From Limnohabitans lacus (lineage in GTDB: Bacteria > Pseudomonadota > Gammaproteobacteria > Burkholderiales > Burkholderiaceae_C): 64,000 nt of DNA. The position numbers and the translations under genes are program-made. Position 1 is the stretch's first letter. The number at the start of each line of letters is the position of its first letter. This document shows, one piece after another, positions 39,090 to 47,410 of this stretch. Below the pieces are notes generated by a model. That model saw only the letters and a list, made by a program, of their open reading frames with translations, searched no databases and was not told the origin of the DNA. Location: positions 1 through 64,000 of the forward strand of contig NZ_JASGBH010000004.1 in NCBI RefSeq assembly GCF_030053395.1, read 5' to 3'.

Positions 39090-40109
39090 TCAGTCCGCAG
39101 ACTGGCGTTGGCCACGCTGGTAACGGTTAACGGCCCGGTTGTGCTCGTCCAGCGTGGCACTGAAATGACTGCTGCCGTCGCCCTTGGCCACAAAATACAG
39201 CGCTTGCGTTTTGGCGGGTTGCACAGCGGCCAGCAAAGCGGCTTTGCCGGGCATGGCGATTGGGGTGGGTGGCAGGCCGTTGCGGGTGTAGGTGTTCCAA
39301 GGCGTGTCGGTGCGCAAATCTTTGCGGCGCAAATTGCCATCAAATGCCGCACCCATGCCGTAAATCACCGTGGGGTCGGTTTGCAGCAGCATGCCGATGC
39401 GCAGGCGGTTGTTGAACACGCCCGAAATTTGTGGCCGGTCAGCGGGTTTGCCCGTTTCCTTTTCCACAATGCTGGCCAGGATCAAAGCTTCTTCGGGTGA
39501 TTTGACAGACACCAGAGGCGACCGCACTTGCCAGGCTTTGTCGAGTTGTTTGTCCATGGCCCTCATGGCCCGTTTCAAGACGGCCAGATCGCTGCTGCCT
39601 TTGGCGTAGCTGTATGTGTCGGGGTAAAAACGGCCTTCTGGGTGCAATTGGGGGCGGCCCAACTGCGCCATCAAAGCCTGATCGTCCAAGGTCTGACTGT
39701 CGGGTTTGAGTTGGTCGGATTTGGCCAGGGCCTGACGCAGTTGACGGATGTTCCAGCCTTCCACAATCGTCACGGTGCGCAGGCTTTCTTCACCGCGCAC
39801 CAGCATGGACAACAGCCTAGCGGGCGTGGTCTGACCGCTGAATTCGTAACTGCCAGCCCGCATTTGGCGCGATTGGCCCGACAGGCGAAACCATGCGTAC
39901 AGAGCCCAGGGCGGCACATCCGCCCCGGCATCGACGGCCATTTGAGCGATGGCTTTGGGTGCGGCGCCCGGCTCAATGGACAAATCCAGTGTTTCAGCTT
40001 GGCCGGTGCGAGCGCCCATCGGCTGGTTCACCCAGTGGTATGCGCCGGCGGCAAGCGCCACAGCCAACACGAGCAAAACCACCAAACCCTTGAACAAACT
40101 TTTGATCAC
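39090..40109 (-). CDS. mltG: Endolytic murein transglycosylase MltG
   Basis: 339 residues. N-terminal membrane helix (GLVVLLVLAVALAAGAYHWV), a LysM-like region, then the YceG domain with the catalytic Glu in LASIVEKETGKPADR and NTYTRNGLPPTPIAMPGKAA. It cuts nascent glycan strands and sets their length. The GTG at 40109 is taken as start; a TTG at 40145 is possible. It is divergent from ygfZ across about 115 bp. Confidence 0.92.
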   Translation of the reverse strand: MIKSLFKGLVVLLVLAVALAAGAYHWVNQPMGARTGQAETLDLSIEPGAAPKAIAQMAVDAGADVPPWALYAWFRLSGQSRQMRAGSYEFSGQTTPARLLSMLVRGEESLRTVTIVEGWNIRQLRQALAKSDQLKPDSQTLDDQALMAQLGRPQLHPEGRFYPDTYSYAKGSSDLAVLKRAMRAMDKQLDKAWQVRSPLVSVKSPEEALILASIVEKETGKPADRPQISGVFNNRLRIGMLLQTDPTVIYGMGAAFDGNLRRKDLRTDTPWNTYTRNGLPPTPIAMPGKAALLAAVQPAKTQALYFVAKGDGSSHFSATLDEHNRAVNRYQRGQRQSAD

Positions 40110-40224
40110 CCGAGGCCTTTTGAAATACCGTGAAAATAGCCGCAACGGCCCAGTTCAAACGAGGCTTGATCATAATTCAGGGCTTCTTCGGCTTCGCAGG
40201 GCCGTTCACCTCACGTCAATCACC

Positions 40225-41178
40225 ATGTCAAACCCGATGACCCCCTTTGCAGACTTTCCCATGCTCAACGGCTCGGCCGCCCTGCCCCATCTGGGCGTGA
40301 TCCAGGCGCAAGGCGAAGATGCAGCCAACTTCCTGCACAACCAATTGACCAACGATGTGTTGCTCTTGCCGGTGGGGCAATCTCGATTGGCTGCTTTTTG
40401 CTCGGCCAAAGGCCGCATGCAAGCCAGTTTTGTGCTCACCAAGACGGCGCCCGACACCGTGCTGCTGGTCATGCCCCTCGATTTGCTGGCCCAGACGCTC
40501 AAGCGCCTGTCCATGTTTGTGCTGCGGGCCAAGGTCAAGTTGAGCGATGCCTCAAGTCAGTGGCAGCTGCGCGGTTTACTCGGCGACAGCGCCAAAACCT
40601 TGATCAGTGAAGCGTCGCCTTGGCACACCGTGGTCCTGGAGGGGGCTCACACTGTGGCCCTTTACCCAGCTGTTGTGGGCGGTGTGGCCGTGTCACGTGC
40701 CCTGTGGGTGGCCCCAACAGCGTTGACCTTGCCGTCCTTGGCAGACATCTCGACGGATGTTTGGCTATGGGCCGAGGTCATGAGCGGCGTCACCTTGTTG
40801 ACCCAGCCTGTCTTTGAGGCCTTCGTACCGCAAATGCTCAATTACGAATCGGTCGGGGGCGTCAACTTCAAAAAAGGCTGCTACCCCGGTCAAGAAGTCG
40901 TGGCCCGAAGCCAGTTTCGCGGCACCTTGAAGCGGCGTACAGCGCTGGTCCACAGCCCCGTGGCGCTTGACGCTGGTCAAGAGGTTTTCACGCCGACAGA
41001 TCCCGAACAAGCTTGTGCCACGGTGGTCTGCGCAGCGTCCAGGCCCGATGGGCAAGGCTTTGTCGCCTTGGTCAGTGGCACCTTGGAAAGCCAAGAAACA
41101 GGCTGGCGACTGGGCAGCGCCGACGGGGCAACACTCGCCATTCAACCCCTGCCCTACGCTTTGCTGGCAGACATCTGA
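40225..41178 (+). CDS. ygfZ: Folate-binding protein YgfZ (iron-sulfur cluster repair)
   Basis: 317 residues, GcvT-like fold. The signature KGCYPGQEVVARSQFRG is near residue 220. YgfZ uses tetrahydrofolate and its conserved Cys to support certain iron-sulfur enzymes. The ATG at 40225 was chosen over the much longer open frame, which runs antisense to mltG. Common neighbour of mltG-tmk-holB in this family of bacteria. Confidence 0.9.
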   Translation: MSNPMTPFADFPMLNGSAALPHLGVIQAQGEDAANFLHNQLTNDVLLLPVGQSRLAAFCSAKGRMQASFVLTKTAPDTVLLVMPLDLLAQTLKRLSMFVLRAKVKLSDASSQWQLRGLLGDSAKTLISEASPWHTVVLEGAHTVALYPAVVGGVAVSRALWVAPTALTLPSLADISTDVWLWAEVMSGVTLLTQPVFEAFVPQMLNYESVGGVNFKKGCYPGQEVVARSQFRGTLKRRTALVHSPVALDAGQEVFTPTDPEQACATVVCAASRPDGQGFVALVSGTLESQETGWRLGSADGATLAIQPLPYALLADI

Positions 41179-41197
41179 GCATTCAACTGAAGTTCGC

Positions 41198-42055
41198 TCA
41201 AAGCTGACAAACCATCTCGATGTGCGCGATACCGGCTTCTTCAAAAATCAAGCCATGGGGCACAAAGCCTGAGCGCTTGTAGAAGCCTTCGGCGCTGCAC
41301 TGCGCATGCAGCACGACTTGCGTGTCGCCGCGTTCTTTGGCGGCGGCCATCAGGGCATGCAGGACGCGTCGGCCCAGATCGCTGCCGCGCATCTGTTTTT
41401 TGACGGCCATGCGGCCAATGCGGGCCACGCCCGGTGCGTGTTGCAACAGACGGCCTGTGGCCAGAACCATGCCCATGCGGTTGATGACCACGCAGTGCAG
41501 TGCGGTCTCGTCGTCGTGATCCCATTCCATGTCGGCCGGCACTTTTTGTTCTTCGACAAACACCTCGGTGCGAAGCGGCGCGGCCAGCTTTTGAAAGTCG
41601 TGCCAAGAACCCAGATGCAGCTGCACCATGTCTTCGCCGCGTTCAAAACCTTCGAGCATCTCGCGCAAGGGGGCGGGGATGGACTGGCTCTTTTTGGCCA
41701 CCGGGTCGGCGTAGACATAAACCAGCTCGCTGGTGATCAGCAGTTCATCCCCCCGGAAAATCGCACCCACAAAAGTCATGGACGAGTTGCCGATGCGCTC
41801 GCAGCGCATGCAAACGTCAAGATAGTCGTCCATCTCGGCGCTGGCGTGGTACTCGACGCTGGCCTTCTTGACGTACAGGTCGCCGCCCAGTTGGTGCATG
41901 GTGTCGGCATAGGGCATGGCCAGGTTGCGCCAATAGTCGGTCACGGCCGTGTCGAAGTACATGAGGTAGTGACCGTTGAAGACGATCTTTTGCATGTCCA
42001 CTTCAACCCAGCGCACCCGCATGCGGTGAGAAAAACGAAAATCTTGGCGTTTCAT
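41198..42055 (-). CDS. Fused hotdog thioesterase / GNAT acetyltransferase
   Basis: 285 residues. The N-terminal 140 residues form a YbgC-type acyl-CoA thioesterase with VRWVEVDMQKIVFNGHYLMY. The C-terminal half is GNAT, with ARIGRMAVKKQMRGSDLGRR and EGFYKRSGFVPHGLIFEEAG. The combination occurs in related bacteria; substrates are unknown. ATG at 42055; the track start (TTG) is five codons upstream. It overlaps no neighbour but starts 4 nt after the esterase stop. Confidence 0.82.
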   Translation of the reverse strand: MKRQDFRFSHRMRVRWVEVDMQKIVFNGHYLMYFDTAVTDYWRNLAMPYADTMHQLGGDLYVKKASVEYHASAEMDDYLDVCMRCERIGNSSMTFVGAIFRGDELLITSELVYVYADPVAKKSQSIPAPLREMLEGFERGEDMVQLHLGSWHDFQKLAAPLRTEVFVEEQKVPADMEWDHDDETALHCVVINRMGMVLATGRLLQHAPGVARIGRMAVKKQMRGSDLGRRVLHALMAAAKERGDTQVVLHAQCSAEGFYKRSGFVPHGLIFEEAGIAHIEMVCQL

Positions 42056-42059
42056 GGGT

Positions 42060-43022
42060 TCAACTTTCAAAAGCGTGTTTCAAAGCCCGGCCCGCATCGG
42101 CATGGGCCTTCAGAGCATCGGGGATGGCGCGGCCCATGGTGATGAAGCCATGGATCACGCCCCGGTAAATCTCCAGATCAACAGGCACGCCCGCCATGCG
42201 CAGCGTGTCGGCATAGCGCACGCCCTCGTCGACCAGAGGGTCGCATTCGGCCAAGCCCATCCAGGCCGGGGCAAGGCCGCTGTGGTCGGGGGCGTTGCCG
42301 GGGGCAAAGCGCCAGTCGCCTCTGTCGGCCTGGTCGATGTAGCCGTCAAAAAACCAGGCAATGGTTTCCTTGTCGAGCATGAAACCCTCGCCAAACGTGT
42401 GGTGCGAAGCGGTGTCTTGTTTGGAGCCGCAGCCTGGGTAAAACAGCAGCTGCAAAGCCAGCTTCAAGCCTGCATCGCGGGCCATCAAGGCGCACACGGC
42501 AGACAAAGTGCCGCCTGCGCTGTCGCCGCCCACGGCCAAGCGCGTGTTGTCCAGGCCCAGGCTGTCGCCGTGTTGGAGCAACCAGTTCAGCGCGTCCCAC
42601 GCGTCGTGCACGGCCGTGGGAAAGCGGTGCTCAGGCGCAAGCCGGTAGTCCAGCGACACCACGGCGCAGTGGCTATGCCTTGAGAGTTGTCTGCACAACA
42701 CATCGTGCGTGGTGAGGCTGCCCACGGTGAAACCGCCGCCATGGAGGTACAGCAGCACGGGCAAGGCCGTGTCGCTGTGCGGGGCGTACAGGCGTGCAGG
42801 CATGGCGTGTCCATCGCGGGCCGGGATGCTGATGTCCTGAACCCGGTCCACATGGGGCGCAGGCTGCAGGTCCAGAATCGGCCCGCCGATGTCATAGAAG
42901 GTGCGGGCTTGAGGGGCCGTCATGGCGTGCATGGGCGGGCGCCCTGCACGCTGAACGCGGTCGATCAGCGTGCGCGTGGCCGGGTTCAACAAGGATCTGG
43001 GGTTGGTGTGGTGGCTGCTCAT
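42060..43022 (-). CDS. HSL-family alpha/beta-hydrolase (esterase)
   Basis: 320 residues. Oxyanion motif LYLHGGGFTVG, nucleophile GGDSAGGTLSA, acid in CDPLVDEGVRYAD and His in RGVIHGFITM. It hydrolyses short-chain esters. It precedes the thioesterase-GNAT gene and is divergent from the alcohol dehydrogenase across 155 bp. Confidence 0.9.
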   Translation of the reverse strand: MSSHHTNPRSLLNPATRTLIDRVQRAGRPPMHAMTAPQARTFYDIGGPILDLQPAPHVDRVQDISIPARDGHAMPARLYAPHSDTALPVLLYLHGGGFTVGSLTTHDVLCRQLSRHSHCAVVSLDYRLAPEHRFPTAVHDAWDALNWLLQHGDSLGLDNTRLAVGGDSAGGTLSAVCALMARDAGLKLALQLLFYPGCGSKQDTASHHTFGEGFMLDKETIAWFFDGYIDQADRGDWRFAPGNAPDHSGLAPAWMGLAECDPLVDEGVRYADTLRMAGVPVDLEIYRGVIHGFITMGRAIPDALKAHADAGRALKHAFES

Positions 43023-43177
43023 GAGGGCTGGCTTGGGCCCGATCCGGGTGTTGCCAACGTGACGGGCTTGGCGTTGGGCCGGATGGACAAAGGCGGTTCC
43101 TGAATCAAAATGAACGCAAATCGTACAACGCCCCGCACAAGGGGTCTGTCACCTGCTCACGCTTTGGAGAACTTTGC

Positions 43178-44314
43178 ATGTCTTTCATCAATTACGTCAC
43201 CCAAATCCAGATCGACTTTGGCGCGATCAGCCTGCTCAAAGCCGAATGCGAGCGCGTGGGCATCACCCGCCCCCTGATCGTGACCGACGCGGGCGTCAAA
43301 GCGGTGGGCATTTTGGACAAAGCCCTCGCCGCCCTGCCCGGTCTTCAGGTCAGCGTGTTCGACCAAACGCCGTCCAACCCGACCGAGGCCGCGGTGCGTG
43401 CCGCTGCCGCCGTCTACAAGCAACACAACTGCGACGGCCTGATCGCCTTGGGTGGCGGCTCGTCCATCGACTGCGCCAAGGGCGTGAGCATTGCCGCAAC
43501 GCACGAGGGGCCGCTCAAGACCTACGCCACCATCGAGGGTGGCTCGCTCAAGATCACCGACCGGGTGGCCCCGCTGATCGCCGTGCCCACCACGGCCGGC
43601 ACCGGCTCCGAAGTGGCCCGGGGTGCGATCTTGATCGTCGATGACGGCCGCAAACTGGGTTTTCACAGCTGGTTCATCGTCCCGAGAGCGGCCATTTGCG
43701 ACCCCGAGCTCACCCTGGGCCTGCCGCCCATGCTGACCGCTGCCACCGGCATGGACGCGGTGGCGCATTGCATGGAAACCTTCATGGCCGCGCCCTTCAA
43801 CCCGCCCGCCGACGGCATTGCGCTGGACGGTCTGCAACGCGCTTGGGCGCACATCGAACGCGCCACCACCAACGGCCAAGACCGCGAGGCGCGTCTGAAC
43901 ATGATGAGCGCCAGCATGCAAGGCGCCATGGCCTTCCAAAAAGGCTTGGGTTGTGTGCACTCTTTGAGCCACAGCCTGGGCGGCGTGAACCCACGCCTGC
44001 ACCACGGCACTTTGAACGCCATGTTCTTGCCTGCCGTGGTCACCTTCAACGCGTCTGCAGAAACGGTGCAAAAAGACAATCGCTTGAACCGCATGGCCCA
44101 AGCCATGGGCTTGCAAAGCGGCTCGGACATCCCCGAGGCCATCAAAGACATGAACGCCCGTTTGGGCCTGCCCACTGGCTTGGGCGCGATGGGCGTGACG
44201 GAAAGTCTGTTCGATCAGGTCATCACCGGTGCGCTGGCCGACCACTGCCACAAGACCAACCCACGCATCGCCTCGGCGGGTGAGTACCGAGACATGCTGC
44301 TGAGCAGCCTCTGA
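43178..44314 (+). CDS. Iron-containing alcohol dehydrogenase (type III)
   Basis: 378 residues. NAD-binding GGGSSIDCAKG, then TTAGTGSEVARGAI, and metal-binding residues including DAVAHCMETFMA and HSLSHSLGGVNPRLHHG. It oxidises or reduces alcohols and aldehydes; the substrate is unknown. A GGAGA box precedes the ATG. Confidence 0.9.
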   Translation: MSFINYVTQIQIDFGAISLLKAECERVGITRPLIVTDAGVKAVGILDKALAALPGLQVSVFDQTPSNPTEAAVRAAAAVYKQHNCDGLIALGGGSSIDCAKGVSIAATHEGPLKTYATIEGGSLKITDRVAPLIAVPTTAGTGSEVARGAILIVDDGRKLGFHSWFIVPRAAICDPELTLGLPPMLTAATGMDAVAHCMETFMAAPFNPPADGIALDGLQRAWAHIERATTNGQDREARLNMMSASMQGAMAFQKGLGCVHSLSHSLGGVNPRLHHGTLNAMFLPAVVTFNASAETVQKDNRLNRMAQAMGLQSGSDIPEAIKDMNARLGLPTGLGAMGVTESLFDQVITGALADHCHKTNPRIASAGEYRDMLLSSL

Positions 44315-44327
44315 TCTCGCGCAACGC

Positions 44328-44846
44328 TCAAATCTTGCCCAGTGGGCTGTCGATCTCGGCCTCGTGGGTGAACTTGACCTGCCCATGGAGACTCAGGACG
44401 TACATGTCCTTGACGCGGACGACCTCGACTTGCTCGGCCGCATTGCGCAAGACGACCGGCCGCATGTCGCCTGAGGTGGTTTTGACCACGTCGAGCGCCA
44501 TCGGGAATGGTCCATTGGGCAAAAACAAATCGGCCTTTTGAGGCTTGTCCGTTTCTGGGCCCAGCACCACAAAAGCCCTGAGGGTCTGGTCCGGGTTGTC
44601 CATGTGCGGATCGAAGGCGAAAGCCTCTTCGAACAGGCGCATGCACCGTTGTTGGGCGGGCGACCACACATAGCCTGCAGAGCCTATGCAGCCGTGCGTG
44701 TCCTTGCCATGCCCCGTCATGGGCACCGTGCTGGCGGGTGTCGAGGGGGAACAAGCGCTCATGAGTACAAGGCCCAAGATCGCCACAGAGCGAACAAAAA
44801 TGTTGGAGCCGGCAAATTTAGGGCGTGCATGCGACAAAACTCTCAA
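44328..44846 (-). CDS. Putative lipoprotein
   Basis: About 172 residues. A lipobox (VAILGLVLMSAC) predicts a lipid-anchored protein. A conserved-looking segment follows: GCIGSAGYVWSPAQQRCMRL and FEEAFAFDP. The start is unclear: no ATG fits, and a TTG at 44846 has AGGTGA ahead; a GTG at 44786 or an upstream TTG (44912) are options. It converges with the alcohol dehydrogenase. Function unknown. Confidence 0.6.
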   Translation of the reverse strand: MRVLSHARPKFAGSNIFVRSVAILGLVLMSACSPSTPASTVPMTGHGKDTHGCIGSAGYVWSPAQQRCMRLFEEAFAFDPHMDNPDQTLRAFVVLGPETDKPQKADLFLPNGPFPMALDVVKTTSGDMRPVVLRNAAEQVEVVRVKDMYVLSLHGQVKFTHEAEIDSPLGKI

Positions 44847-44946
44847 AACATCACCTGTTGACAAAAATGCAATGAGCCCGATTCTGTCTGCAAATCTGAC
44901 CGACGCACCCAAGGAAGCTGCGTCATTTGTGATCAGAAGTTAATGC

Positions 44947-45336
44947 TCAAGCTAGGGGGAATTTTTTGCGCCGCCCTTTGGCGCGTTCACTTTGCAGCAC
45001 CTTGAGCGATTGCGCCCTCAAAGCCGCATTCCAAGATCGCCGAGCCCACATGGCGGCCAGTTCGCGCTCATCCATGATGGCTTCTGGGGCCAGGTGGTAA
45101 GACAGCTTGACCGGCTTGCCCTTCATGGCAAAGACAAAGGGACCGAGCTTTTGCGCCTCGAAGAAATGGCGATTTTCATCGTCCACCTTGAGGTAAAGCT
45201 GGTTGGCCACCACCAGGCCGAACATCAAGCCATCGTGGTAAATGCCGTAGCCACCAAACATGCGCTTGGCCTGGATCGGGCCCAAGTCTTCAAAGACCTC
45301 GTGCAAAAAATCGATGAACTCGTTGCTGTTGGCCAT
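44947..45336 (-). CDS. TfoX N-terminal-domain protein
   Basis: 129 residues. EVFEDLGPIQAKRMFGGYGI, then YHDGLMFGLVVANQLYLKVD, is the TfoX/Sxy N-terminal domain. The C-terminal competence domain is missing, as in many short homologues. The C-terminal tail is basic. The ATG at 45336 is downstream of the trhO stop by about 14 nt. Confidence 0.85.
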   Translation of the reverse strand: MANSNEFIDFLHEVFEDLGPIQAKRMFGGYGIYHDGLMFGLVVANQLYLKVDDENRHFFEAQKLGPFVFAMKGKPVKLSYHLAPEAIMDERELAAMWARRSWNAALRAQSLKVLQSERAKGRRKKFPLA

Positions 45337-45350
45337 GAAGCTGGCGTGCC

Positions 45351-46298
45351 TTATTCCGGCGAAGGCATCTTGGCGCCCACATGGACCTCGCCCCGCGCTT
45401 CGGCCAGTTCCACCTGACGCTGGCGCTCTGCCAGTTTGGTTTTTTGCTCGGGCGTGCGCTGGTCGTGGCAGTGGGCGCAACTCACGCCCAAGACGTAATG
45501 AGGCGACTGCTTGTCTTCTTCGCTCAGCGGCCAGCGGCATGAACGGCACAGCTCGTGGTGACCCAAACCCAGCCCGTGGCTCACGCTCACGCGTTCGTCA
45601 AAGACAAAACAATCGCCTTCCCAAGTGCTTTGCTCGGGCGGGATTTCTTCGAGGTATTTGAGGATGCCGCCTTCGAGGTGGTAAACCTCCTCAAAGCCGC
45701 GCATTTTCATGAGCGCGGTGGATTTCTCGCAGCGGATGCCGCCGGTGCAAAACATGGCCACCTTGGTCTTTTTGGCAGACTCGCCTTGCAGGTTTTCTTG
45801 GGCGTCCAGCCAGGCGGGCAGCTGCACAAAGGTCTTGATGTTCGGGTTGATCGCGCCCTTGAATGTGCCAATGGCCACTTCGTAGTCGTTGCGCGTGTCG
45901 ATGACCACCACGTCCGGGTCGGCCAGCAAAGCGTTCCATTCGGCGGGCTTGACGTATTGGCCCACGGTCTTGTTGGGGTCCAGCTCGGGCACGCGCAAGG
46001 TGACGATCTCTTTTTTGAGCTTGACCTTCATGCGGGTGAACGGCGGCTTGGGACTCCACGACTCTTTGTGCTGAAGCGTGGCCAAGCGCGGATCGGCATG
46101 CAAAAACGCCAATACCGCCCTTACCCCAGCCTCGGGCCCGGCAATCGTGCCGTTGATGCCCTCGTGTGCCAAAAGCAGCGTGCCTTTGACGTCGTTGGCC
46201 TCGCAACAGGCTTGCAAAGGCACTTGCAGATCGGCGAAGTCAGGCAGATCGACGAATTTGTAGAGGGCAGCGGTGAGGAACGGGGTCGCGGAATTCAT
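45351..46298 (-). CDS. trhO: tRNA uridine(34) hydroxylase TrhO (rhodanese family)
   Basis: 315 residues. Rhodanese domain with the active-site loop [15 protein letters not shown], preceded by [20 protein letters not shown]. The C-terminus has Cys pairs (LCRSCRW, SCAHCH). TrhO makes 5-hydroxyuridine at wobble position 34 of tRNA using oxygen. Confidence 0.93.
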   Translation of the reverse strand: MNSATPFLTAALYKFVDLPDFADLQVPLQACCEANDVKGTLLLAHEGINGTIAGPEAGVRAVLAFLHADPRLATLQHKESWSPKPPFTRMKVKLKKEIVTLRVPELDPNKTVGQYVKPAEWNALLADPDVVVIDTRNDYEVAIGTFKGAINPNIKTFVQLPAWLDAQENLQGESAKKTKVAMFCTGGIRCEKSTALMKMRGFEEVYHLEGGILKYLEEIPPEQSTWEGDCFVFDERVSVSHGLGLGHHELCRSCRWPLSEEDKQSPHYVLGVSCAHCHDQRTPEQKTKLAERQRQVELAEARGEVHVGAKMPSPE

Positions 46299-46319
46299 GC
46301 TGGAATTATCTCAGCCTGT

Positions 46320-47405
46320 TCACAAGGGCTGAAGGCGGGCCAGGTCGGGCTGCGTCAACCACGCCCCCAACTCATCCGCCATCTGCTGCGCCGCGCTGGC
46401 CGCCGCGCTCCACACCTTCACCCGCCCCGCCAAATCGCGGTCATAGGTCATGAAATCCGTGCGGTCAGGCAGTTTGCCGCCCGGCAAGGTTTTGACCCAC
46501 TCGGGGTTGGGGGCCAGGACGATGGTGTGGTCTAAAAAAGGTGTCGCGCCGTGACGCCATTTCAGGGCTTTGTCGAGCCAGCCGGGCACCACGTTTTGCT
46601 GGAAGTGCGGGTACAGCACGATGGCGCGTTCGGGGCCTTGGGTGGGCGCGGTCCAGTTCAGGTGCAGGTGGTAGTCGGTGATGCCGCCGTCCCAATAGGC
46701 ACCAGCGGGTGCGCCGGGGATGTCATGGACGGCTTTCAAGGCAAACGGGATGGAGCAGCTGGCCTGCAGCGCGGGCATGAAATTGCCCTCGGTCAAGGCC
46801 ACCGTTTGGGTGCGAAAGTCTTGCGCGTCAAAAGGCAGGGCTACGCCTTGCACAGAAAACACCACCCGCGCCAGCCAGCCGCCCAGTGCTCGTCGGCTGA
46901 CGGCGTTGGTGATGTAGGCCCCGGCGTAGCCCAGTGGCGTGGCCACAGGGTGTTCGCGGTGCAAGATGTGCCGCCCGCGTGAGGTCACGATATGCAGGCG
47001 GTATCGCGGGTGGTTCAGCGCCTCATGGATGCGGCCGCCGTAAAAGGCTTGCAGGCTCTGGCCAAAGGCCTCGCTCACCTGCTCGGCGCTCACGCGCTTT
47101 TTGCCCGGCAATGGTTCGTAGTGCTGGTGGATGTAGTCGTGCTCCAGCCGCTCGAATGCTGCGACCGAGTCATTCAAGCAGGCCGTCGCCATGCGCCACG
47201 CGCCAATGGATGCACCCACCAGGTCCACAGCTTGCGTGCTTTGGGCCAGCCACTCGCCAAAGATGAATCGGTCCAGAGCGCCCAGGATCAGCCCTTTGGG
47301 GCCGCCCGCCGCACCCGGGATGACACCAATGTGCTCTGGCCGCAGTCCGTGCTCACGGATGTGGGCCAGCGCCTTGGGACCTGCGTGGATGTGGAGGGCT
47401 TTCAT
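46320..47405 (-). CDS. Patatin-like phospholipase
   Basis: 361 residues. Gly-rich oxyanion loop PGAAGGPKGLILGALDRF, the nucleophile elbow VGASIGAWRMA and the catalytic DGG in YWDGGITDYH. Expected to hydrolyse acyl chains from lipids. It lies between tex and trhO; no signal peptide. Confidence 0.85.
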   Translation of the reverse strand: MKALHIHAGPKALAHIREHGLRPEHIGVIPGAAGGPKGLILGALDRFIFGEWLAQSTQAVDLVGASIGAWRMATACLNDSVAAFERLEHDYIHQHYEPLPGKKRVSAEQVSEAFGQSLQAFYGGRIHEALNHPRYRLHIVTSRGRHILHREHPVATPLGYAGAYITNAVSRRALGGWLARVVFSVQGVALPFDAQDFRTQTVALTEGNFMPALQASCSIPFALKAVHDIPGAPAGAYWDGGITDYHLHLNWTAPTQGPERAIVLYPHFQQNVVPGWLDKALKWRHGATPFLDHTIVLAPNPEWVKTLPGGKLPDRTDFMTYDRDLAGRVKVWSAAASAAQQMADELGAWLTQPDLARLQPL

Positions 47406-47410
47406 GGGGT

